A stretch of 64,000 nt of DNA from an uncultured Spirochaetaceae bacterium (lineage in GTDB: Bacteria; Spirochaetota; Spirochaetia; Sphaerochaetales; Sphaerochaetaceae). Position 1 is the first letter of the stretch. Every line of letters begins with the position of its first letter. Below are positions 50,626-58,363 of the stretch, piece by piece. Location: contig CALXYM010000005.1 of NCBI GenBank assembly GCA_944392965.1, positions 1 through 64,000 of the forward strand, given 5' to 3'. The translations under genes and the position numbers were made by a program. Below the pieces are notes generated by a model. It was not told the DNA's origin and made no database searches. It was given only the letters and a program-made list of their open reading frames with translations.

Positions 50626-51150
50626 CTATCTCTTTTTTTTCCCTGCCTCTTTGATTATCAGATCACAGATTTCCTCAGGCCTCCTGTAATCGGTATCAAT
50701 CACGATATCGGCAACCTTCTCATAATCATTGTTATCTATCCCGTATATTCTTCTATAGCGGGCTCTATCCTTCTCATCACGGTCCTTCGTCTCCTTGAAC
50801 CGATCCGCGAACGATCCCCCTTCCCTCTTATAGATCCTCTCTGCTCTCGTTTTCTCGCTAGCCTTGAGATAGACCTTCAGATCAGCATCTTCAAGCATCC
50901 AGATCGCAAGGCGGGAGCCAAGGACGCAGTTATCCTCTGCCATGGCCATCTCGACCTGTCTCTTATCCAACTCCCTGTCGATGGAGTCATCTGCTTCAGC
51001 CATCTTACAGAACGTCCAGAAATCAACATTCCTCTCATCTGCCATCTGACGGAAAGTGAAGTTTATCATCGTATATCCGAGCTTCTCCGCCACCAGTTTT
51101 GTTACCGTAGTGTTACCACATCCGCTCTTACTTGAGATTGCTATCCTCAT
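50626..51150 (-). CDS. Cytidylate kinase family protein (type 2, archaeal-like)
   Basis: A 174-residue P-loop kinase, similar to the short cytidylate kinases that phosphorylate CMP/dCMP. Features: N-terminal IAISSKSGCGNTT, substrate region LGSRLAIWML with the conserved arginine, the LID-type KREGGSFADRFKETKDRDEKDRARYRRIYGID and IVIDTD. Strikingly, the P-loop has Asn where the Walker lysine is expected (GCGNTT). Either another residue compensates or the chemistry differs. It overlaps yicC by 4 bases. Confidence 0.82.
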   Translation of the reverse strand: MRIAISSKSGCGNTTVTKLVAEKLGYTMINFTFRQMADERNVDFWTFCKMAEADDSIDRELDKRQVEMAMAEDNCVLGSRLAIWMLEDADLKVYLKASEKTRAERIYKREGGSFADRFKETKDRDEKDRARYRRIYGIDNNDYEKVADIVIDTDYRRPEEICDLIIKEAGKKKR

Positions 51151-52010
51151 TCTATGTTCCTCACCTGCTCCCTTATGTTCTCTATGCTGTCCTTCATGAT
51201 GACCGTCATGCTTGATATTTCAGCCATGCTGCTCTTGCTTGCTATCGTATTCGTCTCCCTGTTCATCTCCTGTGCAAGGAAATCGAGCCTCTTTCCAACA
51301 ACATCATCACTCTCAAGAAGATTGAAATACTCTTTAAGATGGACACTGAGCCTTTTTATCTCCTCGTTTATCGAGTATTTTACCATCATGAGCGTCACCT
51401 CCTGAGTGAGGCGATCCTCATCGATCTCCTTATCCTGTCTGAGTTCATTATAACGTGTACTGAAGAGAGTGCGGAAATAATCTTCAATCTCTGCACTCTT
51501 ACCATCGATGAAATCGACAGCGCGTTTGAAATCCGTGCCAAGACGGAGAAGATCCTCCTTTGTCCCTCTTCCTTCCCTCTCTTTAGCATCCTTAAGCATG
51601 ATCAGGGCTTCTGAGAGAGCACTGTCAAGGCCCACTTTATAGAGCTCTGCATCATCACTTCTTATGAGATTCAGAACCCCGTCAGCATCGAGATAGTCAG
51701 AGAAAGACGGAAAAAGCCCTGTCATCTCCGAAATCTCAGAATATGCCTTCTGATACTCGGCAAGAACACCCTTATCAACAGAAACATCGACCTTACCCTC
51801 AAGGACTTTAAGGCGGACGTTCAAATCGATGTGTCCTCTTCTTGCGACCTTCTTTATCTCCGAATCGATGTAGCTTTCAAACGGAGAGAGTGCGTAACTG
51901 ATATTATGCTGGATCTCCAGATAGCGGTTGTTATAGCTCTTAAGCTCAACTTCAAGGACATATGAATCATCCTTGTAGATACCATACCCGTACCCCGTCA
52001 TGCTCTTCAT
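51147..52010 (-). CDS. yicC: YicC/YloC family endoribonuclease
   Basis: A ~287-residue protein. The start is the ATG at 52010 (KSMTGYGYG is the family N-terminus, usually MTGFG). The body contains ELKSYNNRYLEIQ and RGHIDLNVRLK, and the C-terminal DUF1732-type domain has KRLDFLAQEMNRETNTIASKSS, diagnostic of the family. YicC proteins are RNases affecting sRNA/mRNA turnover. GAGGAG lies 10 bases upstream. It is followed directly by the cytidylate kinase gene. Confidence 0.95.
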   Translation of the reverse strand: MKSMTGYGYGIYKDDSYVLEVELKSYNNRYLEIQHNISYALSPFESYIDSEIKKVARRGHIDLNVRLKVLEGKVDVSVDKGVLAEYQKAYSEISEMTGLFPSFSDYLDADGVLNLIRSDDAELYKVGLDSALSEALIMLKDAKEREGRGTKEDLLRLGTDFKRAVDFIDGKSAEIEDYFRTLFSTRYNELRQDKEIDEDRLTQEVTLMMVKYSINEEIKRLSVHLKEYFNLLESDDVVGKRLDFLAQEMNRETNTIASKSSMAEISSMTVIMKDSIENIREQVRNIE

Positions 52011-52012
52011 GA

Positions 52013-52681
52013 TCAAAGCTCCTCTTTTCTAAGTTCTATCTCAAATACGACATCCCCCGGGGTTATATAACCTATGATGTCATCAATGCTCTTTATCTCA
52101 ATGACAGCAGATAGCCTTTTTATGACGGGGGAGAATATTATGCGCTCCAGTGCCTTCTTGAAAGCCTTCTCATCTTTTCCACCTTTTGTAAGCAGGAATA
52201 GGATATCCACATTCTGGAAAGCAGAGGCAAGGGCAGGCATATCATCATAACTGTCGAAGGAGAATATGACCATCGTCCTGAGGCTTCTACTTCTGTGCCT
52301 GATTATGTTTCTTATCTCCCCTGCTCCATGTACGAGGTAAAACATATCGTCTTCAACGCAAACCTCTCCAAGCCTCGAAAGAGGTATGCCGTACTCTTTT
52401 GCAAGGGTATAGGCAAGAGAGGCAGTATCCTCATCGGGATAGGAGAATACGATGGATGGATCATAGGCATCCGCATAAAGATTATCTGCGATAGCACGGA
52501 TATTCGAACCGTACCTTATTCCTTCTAAATCGGTGCCCAGAGCCGATGAGATGAAGAGTTTTCCCTTCCCTGAGTATTCAAAATCCCCACTGTCGGCGAT
52601 GGTACCGTCAATATTGCTTAAATCCAGTGAGCTAAGCAAGGACTCGATCTTCTTTTTTCTTAAAAGTGAATAGATTTCCAT
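52013..52681 (-). CDS. Hypothetical protein upstream of yicC
   Basis: A 222-residue, probably cytoplasmic alpha/beta protein with no signal or membrane segment and no family I recognise. Visible segments include SALGTDLEGIRYGSN, ADAYDPSIVFSYPDEDTASLAYTLAKEYG and the C-terminal TPGDVVFEIELRKEEL. It starts the yicC-kinase-rpoZ-miaA operon and ends 2 bases before yicC. Conserved-looking operon position suggests a role tied to RNA or nucleotide metabolism, which is inference. Confidence 0.65.
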   Translation of the reverse strand: MEIYSLLRKKKIESLLSSLDLSNIDGTIADSGDFEYSGKGKLFISSALGTDLEGIRYGSNIRAIADNLYADAYDPSIVFSYPDEDTASLAYTLAKEYGIPLSRLGEVCVEDDMFYLVHGAGEIRNIIRHRSRSLRTMVIFSFDSYDDMPALASAFQNVDILFLLTKGGKDEKAFKKALERIIFSPVIKRLSAVIEIKSIDDIIGYITPGDVVFEIELRKEEL

Positions 52682-52690
52682 AACAGTTAT

Positions 52691-52736
52691 AAAAAACAGC
52701 CCCCTGAGAGGCTGATTTAAAAGAACTCAAGGTTCT
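52691..52736 (-). terminator. Two tandem terminator hairpins after the zinc-ribbon gene
   Basis: First, AGAAC/GTTCT (about 52721-52736) followed by TTTT; second, CAGCC/GGCTG (52697-52701, 52710-52714) followed by T6 on the minus strand. Together they separate the zinc-ribbon gene from the yicC operon. Confidence 0.75.
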
Positions 52737-52737
52737 C

Positions 52738-52902
52738 TTACTTGGAGAGCTTTGCATTACAGCTCTTACAAACCTTGACCTTAGCTCCGTCGATTTCCCT
52801 TTCGTAAAGGCACTTGATTGCAGTTCTCTTACATACAGGGCACTCTGCTCTACCGTTGTTGAACTGGTCACGGATTCCTGTTCCTCTATGCGCTTTGGAC
52901 AT
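52738..52902 (-). CDS. 54-residue zinc-ribbon protein
   Basis: Reads MSKAHRGTGIR... with two CxxC knuckles, CPVC (21-24) and CKSC (45-48), plus basic flanks, ending NAKLSK. AGGAGT lies before the ATG. Size, basic charge and paired knuckles resemble small ribosomal proteins such as L32/L33, and the N-terminal SKAHRGTGIR is also ribosomal-protein-like, but I cannot assign it. It has its own terminators, so it is probably a single-gene transcript. It is too short to appear in simple ORF searches because a longer frame overlaps it. Confidence 0.75.
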   Translation of the reverse strand: MSKAHRGTGIRDQFNNGRAECPVCKRTAIKCLYEREIDGAKVKVCKSCNAKLSK

Positions 52903-53043
52903 TCTGTACTCCTATTTGAAATTTCTACCTTGAAAATATATCAAAAGGCAATGAAACAAGTCAATACAAATGGAAATAAGACAGTCCTTCTTCTTTACCG
53001 AATACATTATTTATGCTAACAATTTCCCTTGGTTGGAAAATAT

Positions 53044-54177
53044 ATGAAAAACAAGATGTTATTCGCCATAAGCGCACTTCTTATGGTCCTATTAGGAACC
53101 AGTGACGCATTGAGGGGAATATTCTCTCCCCTCTTTCTGAAAGGGTTCGGTTTCAGTGAATCCGCCATAGGGGTCATTGTATCCGCATCCTATCTCGGAA
53201 ACCTCGTATTCCTCCTCTTCGGAGGATCCCTCCTGGACAAGCTGGGATTGAAAAAGAGCATGATTATTTTCATCTTCATGATGATGCTCTCCCTCCTTCT
53301 GCTCGTATTCGGCTATATCTACGCAATCCTCATAGCAGGCTTCTTCCTCACCCTTGGTCTCTCCACGCTGCTCAACACGAGCATAAACATCGCATCAGAC
53401 AGTTTCAGTGAGACGAAAAGCCTTGTCTATCTGAATATACTCTTCTTCATGCAGGGAATAGGCACATCAGGCTCTCAACTCCTCTTATCCCCGTTCTCTG
53501 AGAGTCAGAGGGTGTGGAATATCACACTGATAACGCTTGCTCTCCTTATGATTCCCATTCTGATAATACTCACAAAGTCAAACATGAAGGAAAGAAAAGA
53601 GGAGAATGTAGAGAGTACGAGGAATGAAGGAAAAATTGAATACAAAGGCCTTGTATTGCTTGTCCTCGCACTATCCTTTTATACGATCGCAGAACACGGG
53701 GTTACAAACTATATAATCAGCTATGGCATAGCAGAGGGAAATACCAGTGCTGTGATGGGACGCTATCTCGCACTCTACTCTCTTGGAATAATGAGTGGAC
53801 GTCTTATATTGGGTGCACTCATGGCTAAGCTTGGAGAAAGAAAGATGATCAGCATCAGCCTCATCCTTGGCACGATATCATTTTTCCTGATCTTCTTCTG
53901 CTCCATGCTCTTTTTGACCTTCATCGCAGGATTTGTGATTTCCACACTCTATCCGACGCTCGTTGCACTCTCAAGAAATTTCGTTCCACCATCCTACGGA
54001 TCAAGGGCGACAACCAGGGTTGTAAGTCTTGCAAGCGTGTTCGATATCATATTCAATTTCTCATTCGGCTTTATGACAGAACGTTTTACGTTCCAGTCAA
54101 GCATGAAGATTCTTCCCCTGATGATGGCTCTTGCTCTCATCGTCAGCATTCCCCTGCTGAGAAAGAGACCCGAGTGA
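53044..54177 (+). CDS. MFS-family transporter
   Basis: A ~377-residue inner-membrane protein with 12 predicted helices and the usual central cytoplasmic loop (about 180-200, rich in K/E). The inter-helix loop 2-3 motif GGSLLDKLGLKKSM fits the MFS signature GxxxDRxGRR in a relaxed form, and GALMAKLGERKMI repeats it in the second half. Overall look is that of FucP/GlcP-type or FKL sugar permeases; the substrate is unknown. A TTG at 53029 is also in frame, but the ATG at 53044 is preferred. No strong ribosome site is seen. Confidence 0.85.
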   Translation: MKNKMLFAISALLMVLLGTSDALRGIFSPLFLKGFGFSESAIGVIVSASYLGNLVFLLFGGSLLDKLGLKKSMIIFIFMMMLSLLLLVFGYIYAILIAGFFLTLGLSTLLNTSINIASDSFSETKSLVYLNILFFMQGIGTSGSQLLLSPFSESQRVWNITLITLALLMIPILIILTKSNMKERKEENVESTRNEGKIEYKGLVLLVLALSFYTIAEHGVTNYIISYGIAEGNTSAVMGRYLALYSLGIMSGRLILGALMAKLGERKMISISLILGTISFFLIFFCSMLFLTFIAGFVISTLYPTLVALSRNFVPPSYGSRATTRVVSLASVFDIIFNFSFGFMTERFTFQSSMKILPLMMALALIVSIPLLRKRPE

Positions 54178-54181
54178 ATGT

Positions 54182-54215
54182 AAAAAAGGACCAGACCATA
54201 TCTCAGGCCTGGTCC
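54182..54215 (-). terminator. Terminator of the small membrane protein gene
   Basis: 7-bp stem GGACCAG/CTGGTCC (54188-54194, 54209-54215) followed by T6 on the minus strand. It sits 4 bases beyond the stop of the convergent MFS gene and may serve both. Confidence 0.85.
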
Positions 54216-54249
54216 AAAACAAATCTCTGGGGAATCTATGAAAAAACTA

Positions 54250-54627
54250 TTACTCGTTATCTTCCGTCGTCTTAACCTCTTCCTTTATCGTGGCATCCTC
54301 CACTTTTGATTCATCCTTTACCCTCTTCTCTCTCACCTCGCTCTTATTCTTCATCCCCTTCTCTTCTTTTCCTTTCGTGGAGAAGTAAAGGGTGAAACCG
54401 AGCATCACGAAAGATGACAGGAGAAGGGTTCTTCCAAGGGCAAACAGGATATTGGCTGTAGTCGTCGTATGAGAGCTTACATAGCTGATACGATAAGAGA
54501 AGAATCCCTGACCATAGTGATATGTCACAGGATTGAGCACCATGTTGATTCCCACTGCGATCATCACAACAGCTGCGATAAACAGGATTATCGTTGTTAT
54601 CATGCTTGCTATAGTATGCTTATTCAT
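54250..54627 (-). CDS. Small membrane protein with two helices and a charged tail
   Basis: A ~125-residue protein of unknown family. GGAGAGAATAAAG before the ATG at 54627 sets the start. Two hydrophobic helices (about 8-30 and 58-82) flank a short extracytoplasmic loop rich in Tyr, Ser and Thr, and the C-terminal ~40 residues are a highly charged Lys/Glu tail (KEEKGMKNKSEVREKRVK). It lies between an MFS gene and hppA on the opposite strand. No function can be given. Confidence 0.7.
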   Translation of the reverse strand: MNKHTIASMITTIILFIAAVVMIAVGINMVLNPVTYHYGQGFFSYRISYVSSHTTTTANILFALGRTLLLSSFVMLGFTLYFSTKGKEEKGMKNKSEVREKRVKDESKVEDATIKEEVKTTEDNE

Positions 54628-54742
54628 CTTTATTCTCTCCTTCTTGGCATCAATGTATGACAAAAACAGGGAAAAGGAAATGGACTTCAATTAATCTATA
54701 AAAATCTTCAAAGATCTGAAACACTTCGAGACAATAGCTATA

Positions 54743-54904
54743 TATAATCCAGTCATACTCTACACCTCCAACTAATAAAGAAGGTAAATTCCTTTGCCAA
54801 GAGGAAAAAACCCATGCTAAAATTATTTAAAGACAGTGTGACGGGGCTTCCCCGCACATTCCGCGGAGAGCCCTCCCCTGTTAAATAAAACCGGGAGGTA
54901 TAGT
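54743..54904 (+). promoter_or_regulatory. Structured leader of hppA, candidate riboswitch-like element
   Basis: A TATAAT -10 (54743-54748) predicts a ~150-base leader. It contains a very stable hairpin TGTG(A)CGGGG-CTT-CCCCGCACA (54837-54858). The same GGGCT (54844-54848) can instead pair with AGCCC (54869-54873), and CCTCCC (54872-54877) can pair with the ribosome site GGGAGG (54893-54898). These pairings exclude one another, as expected for translational control. It does not match the fluoride or other riboswitch motifs I can recall. Confidence 0.5.
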
Positions 54905-56983
54905 ATGCAGGATTTGCTACCAATTTTCTTCGCGCTCTCTTTCCTGACAGCAGCCATTGCTTTTCTCTTCGCCCTGTACCTCTATTTCTGGGTAAAAAAA
55001 CAGAAGATAGAGAACAGAGAGATCATAAGGGTATCACAACTGATAAAAGAAGGGGCAGAGACGTTCATGGGCAGGGAGTACAAACTTCTTGGACTCTTTG
55101 CACTCGTCGTATCCCTCGTCATACTGATCCTACTGCCTCATCCGATCTGGCAAGGATCCGTGATTGACAACATATCCATGGTCATAGCCTATCTTGCTGG
55201 GACAGTTCTCTCCGCAATCGCCGGGAAAATAGGAATAATGGTCGCAACCCTTTCTAATGGACGCACAGCAGAGGCAGCAAAAAGAGGATTGAAGGATGCC
55301 TTCCTCGTGGGATTCAGAGGAGGTGCGGTAATGGGCCTTTTAGTCGTGGGATGCTCGCTTCTCGGCGTTACCGCGGTCCTGATGATCGCAGGAGACACGA
55401 GCATTCTTCTCGGCTTCTCATTTGGAGCAAGTTCCCTTGCCCTGTTTGCGAAAGCGGGAGGAGGGATATTCACCAAGACCGCAGACGTGGCTGCAGATCT
55501 GACGGGAAAGGTTGAGCTTGGAATAGCTGAGGACGATCCGAGAAACCCGGCTGTGATCGCAGACAACGTCGGAGATAATGTTGGAGATGTCGCCGGAATG
55601 GGTGCAGACCTCTTTGATTCGAATGTCGCAGCAATGACATCGGCGCTCGTAATCGCCTCCAGTATCGCAGACTCGGCACTGCATGTCATGGAAATGGTAT
55701 TCTGTTATGCACTCCTAGGCCTGCTTGCATCGATAATCGGAATAGCGACTGCAAGGGTTGGGAAGGACGGAAATCCGACAAAAGCCCTCAATTCCTCCAC
55801 ATATGTGACAACAGGAATATTCCTCGTCCTCACAGCTCTGGCAACTTTCTTCATCGACGGTTTTTCTTGGAGAATATGGGGATCTTCTGCAACAGGTCTC
55901 ATCGTTGGCCTCATCATAGGCTTGACAACCGATTACTTTACTGACGACACGAAGCCGATAGTAGGGAAAGTTGCAAAGGCTTCAGCATCCGGGCCTGCGT
56001 TCACAATCCTCTCCGGTACTTCATACGGATTCATCTCCGCTTTCCCTGCAATGGTGGGAATAGCGTTCTCCGCCCTGATATCCTATCAGTTATGTGATCC
56101 GCTTGGAGAGGGATTCGCACTGTTCGGAATAGCAATGTCTGCAGTAGGCATGCTGTCAATCGTCGGCATGATAATCTCTAATGACGCTTACGGCCCCGTC
56201 GTGGACAATGCGAGAGGCCTGGCTGAGATGGGAGGACTCGGAGAGGAGACGATAAAAATCGCAGATGAACTGGACAGTGCGGGAAACACGGTCAAGGCAG
56301 TGACAAAAGGATTCTCCATAGGGGCTGCAGGACTGACTGTAATATCACTCTTGGGTGCTTTCATGGCAGAGACCAATGAAGTACTGAGAGCGGCAGGAAA
56401 GGCCCTCATTACAGGTTTCGATATCATGCAGCCTACCGTATTCTTCGGCATCCTCGTAGGGGCAGCGGTTCCAGCTGTATTCTCTGCCATGTTGATTCTC
56501 GGGGTGGACAGGAACGCAGAGAGGATGGTGGGAGAGATACACAGACAGTTCGATACCATCCCCGGTTTGAAAGAAGGACATGCAACCCCTGAGTATGCGA
56601 AGTGCATCGACATCGCGACGAAGGGGGCTCTGAAGGAGCTGATCCCGGCAGGAATGGTCGCAATCATAGCGACACTGCTCGTAGGTTTCATCGGAGGTCC
56701 TACTGCGATAGGAGGTTTCCTTCTTGGTAATATCGTAAGCGGTCTGCTTCTGGCTCTCTTCATGTCCAACTCGGGTGGCCTCTGGGATAACTCAAAGAAA
56801 TATGTCGAAAGCGGAGCCGAGGGAGGAAAGGGAAGCGAGGCTCATAAGGCTGCTGTCATCGGAGATACAGTCGGAGATCCATATAAGGATACCGCAGGGC
56901 CGTCGATAAACACCCAGATAACAGTAGTCTCTCTTGTATCGTCCCTCTGCAGCTCTCTGTTCGTGGCATTCTCTCTTTTCTAA
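54905..56983 (+). CDS. hppA: Membrane-bound proton-translocating pyrophosphatase
   Basis: A 692-residue integral membrane pyrophosphatase with ~16 helices that couples PPi hydrolysis to ion pumping. The active-site cluster DVAADLTGKVELGIAEDD, then NPAVIADNVGDNVGD (about 205-230) and a matching C-terminal GDTVGDPYKDTAGPSIN are complete. The potassium-dependence site reads GNTVKAVTKG, with Lys in the position that marks K+-independent enzymes, which are proton pumps in the characterised cases. CGGGAGGT precedes the ATG. With pfp it shapes PPi metabolism. Confidence 0.97.
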   Translation: MQDLLPIFFALSFLTAAIAFLFALYLYFWVKKQKIENREIIRVSQLIKEGAETFMGREYKLLGLFALVVSLVILILLPHPIWQGSVIDNISMVIAYLAGTVLSAIAGKIGIMVATLSNGRTAEAAKRGLKDAFLVGFRGGAVMGLLVVGCSLLGVTAVLMIAGDTSILLGFSFGASSLALFAKAGGGIFTKTADVAADLTGKVELGIAEDDPRNPAVIADNVGDNVGDVAGMGADLFDSNVAAMTSALVIASSIADSALHVMEMVFCYALLGLLASIIGIATARVGKDGNPTKALNSSTYVTTGIFLVLTALATFFIDGFSWRIWGSSATGLIVGLIIGLTTDYFTDDTKPIVGKVAKASASGPAFTILSGTSYGFISAFPAMVGIAFSALISYQLCDPLGEGFALFGIAMSAVGMLSIVGMIISNDAYGPVVDNARGLAEMGGLGEETIKIADELDSAGNTVKAVTKGFSIGAAGLTVISLLGAFMAETNEVLRAAGKALITGFDIMQPTVFFGILVGAAVPAVFSAMLILGVDRNAERMVGEIHRQFDTIPGLKEGHATPEYAKCIDIATKGALKELIPAGMVAIIATLLVGFIGGPTAIGGFLLGNIVSGLLLALFMSNSGGLWDNSKKYVESGAEGGKGSEAHKAAVIGDTVGDPYKDTAGPSINTQITVVSLVSSLCSSLFVAFSLF

Positions 56984-56989
56984 TAAGTA

Positions 56990-57021
56990 AAAAAGGCGGA
57001 AAGGTACCATCCTCTCCGCCT
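56990..57021 (-). terminator. Terminator between hppA and the methyltransferase-like gene
   Basis: 7-bp stem AGGCGGA/TCCGCCT (56994-57000, 57015-57021) with an inner AGG/CCT pairing, followed by T6 on the minus strand. It may also end hppA transcription from the other side. Confidence 0.85.
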
Positions 57022-57025
57022 ATCA

Positions 57026-57589
57026 TTATTCTTTCTTTTTTGTAAGTGCCAGGGAGATAAGCCGGTCATGGAAATCTATCCTGTCCATTTCGATCGAGGC
57101 GATGGAAAAACCTATTGTCTCCGTGCTCTGCAATATATCTATGAGTGAATAATATTTCATATAGATCTTTCCATCTGAGTAGAAACTATCAACCAGAACC
57201 TTGTCACCGACAGAAGGGGTGATCGCATCAGGAAAACTCAAATAGAGAAGTCCCCCATCTTCAAGTGCATCATGACAGTCAAAGAGGAAGGCTGTGAGCT
57301 CTTTTACATTCAAACCCTGTATGTAAAGAGGTGCAGAGATAACGGAATAACTGCCTTCTATCCTCTCACACTCCTCTATCTGAGTGAACATGAGGGATCT
57401 TGAGAAGCTCTCTCCTCCATCGTATGAGTAAAGCGGTCCTGTAAAACCGATAGTACGATAAAAATTGGCAAGAGATGCGGCAAATTCACCGACAAGGAGG
57501 ATGCTATCGACTTTTTCTGAATAACTGAGAAAAGAACCGGCATGACGGAAAACCCCGCTGTTCTTCCTCATCCATGTAATTATATCCAT
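57026..57589 (-). CDS. Hypothetical protein, degenerate methyltransferase-like fold
   Basis: A 187-residue cytoplasmic protein. VDSILLVGEFAASLANFYRTIGFTGPLYSYDGG (read in parts) looks like a SAM-type Rossmann beginning, and ALEDGGLLYLSFPDA like the GG-L-L motif of class-I methyltransferases. The glycine-rich motif I (GxGxG) is absent, so SAM binding is doubtful. It follows the MtnP-type gene by 7 bases, and an operon with MtnP and MtnA-like genes is probable. Identification is tentative. Confidence 0.5.
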   Translation of the reverse strand: MDIITWMRKNSGVFRHAGSFLSYSEKVDSILLVGEFAASLANFYRTIGFTGPLYSYDGGESFSRSLMFTQIEECERIEGSYSVISAPLYIQGLNVKELTAFLFDCHDALEDGGLLYLSFPDAITPSVGDKVLVDSFYSDGKIYMKYYSLIDILQSTETIGFSIASIEMDRIDFHDRLISLALTKKKE

Positions 57590-57596
57590 AAAGGTA

Positions 57597-58304
57597 TTAT
57601 GTGTTTTTCAGTGCATCCAGGGCAATATCTAAAACGCTTGCAATGAGCTTTCTCCTGCTCTCCCCTTCTATAAAGGAGATCCCCTCCTCATCAAGTCCTG
57701 CGGCCCAGTTTATAGAAAAGCAGATGGAACAGAGCCGGATGCCCAGCTCATGAATGAGGTTGACCTCAGGATTCAGCGTCATTCCCACGACATCAGCTCC
57801 CCATGCCCTGTATGCCCTGATCTCGGCCTTGCTCTCCAGACGGGGTCCGTTTGTAGTTATGTATGTCAGAGCAGGACTAATCCTGAGATTGCGATCTACA
57901 GAGGATCTTATGACCTGGAAACGCAGTTCATCATCAAAAACGTCATTCATTGGAACGTGCTTCAGAGGGCGCATGATTCCATCGAAAAAAGTGGAGGCCC
58001 TCCCATATGTGATATCGATGAAATCCGAAACGAGACCTATCTTCGTAGGAAGAAGGCGCTCCGTAATGGAGCCAACTGCATGCGTCGTGATGACCTCGGA
58101 GACCTCGAAATGCTCAAGCAGAGCAGCATTCGCAAGATAGTTTATCAGATGAGGAGCTGCAGTGTGGCTTGAACGATGACGGAGTATGAAAAGAAAATCC
58201 CCGTCCAGGGCGGCATCCACATCCCCGTAATCTGTAGTATAGGTTTTAAACGGCTTGTCTATTATATCCTCAATGCTGGTTCCTGCTATTATTGCTTTTT
58301 TCAT
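57597..58304 (-). CDS. MTA/purine nucleoside phosphorylase family protein (MtnP-like)
   Basis: A 235-residue nucleoside phosphorylase of the MTAP group, which splits 5'-methylthioadenosine (or related nucleosides) with phosphate. Motifs are ILRHRSSHTAAPHLINYLANAALL (usually RHGxxHxxxPxxINYRANI), AVGSITERLLP, TNGPRLESKAEIRAYRAWGADVVGMT and NPEVNLIHELG. It is shorter than human MTAP (283). The adjacent MtnA-like gene supports a methylthioadenosine or 5'-deoxyadenosine salvage role. Confidence 0.87.
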   Translation of the reverse strand: MKKAIIAGTSIEDIIDKPFKTYTTDYGDVDAALDGDFLFILRHRSSHTAAPHLINYLANAALLEHFEVSEVITTHAVGSITERLLPTKIGLVSDFIDITYGRASTFFDGIMRPLKHVPMNDVFDDELRFQVIRSSVDRNLRISPALTYITTNGPRLESKAEIRAYRAWGADVVGMTLNPEVNLIHELGIRLCSICFSINWAAGLDEEGISFIEGESRRKLIASVLDIALDALKNT

Positions 58305-58363
58305 ATATTCCCTAAAATAAGAAAATAATAAAATATGTTAGAAATTTTAGCAAATGAAAAAAG

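Noticed and set aside
54837-54898. Fluoride riboswitch in front of hppA
   Set aside because: The characteristic fluoride-riboswitch conserved blocks that I can recall are absent; only generic competing stems are visible.
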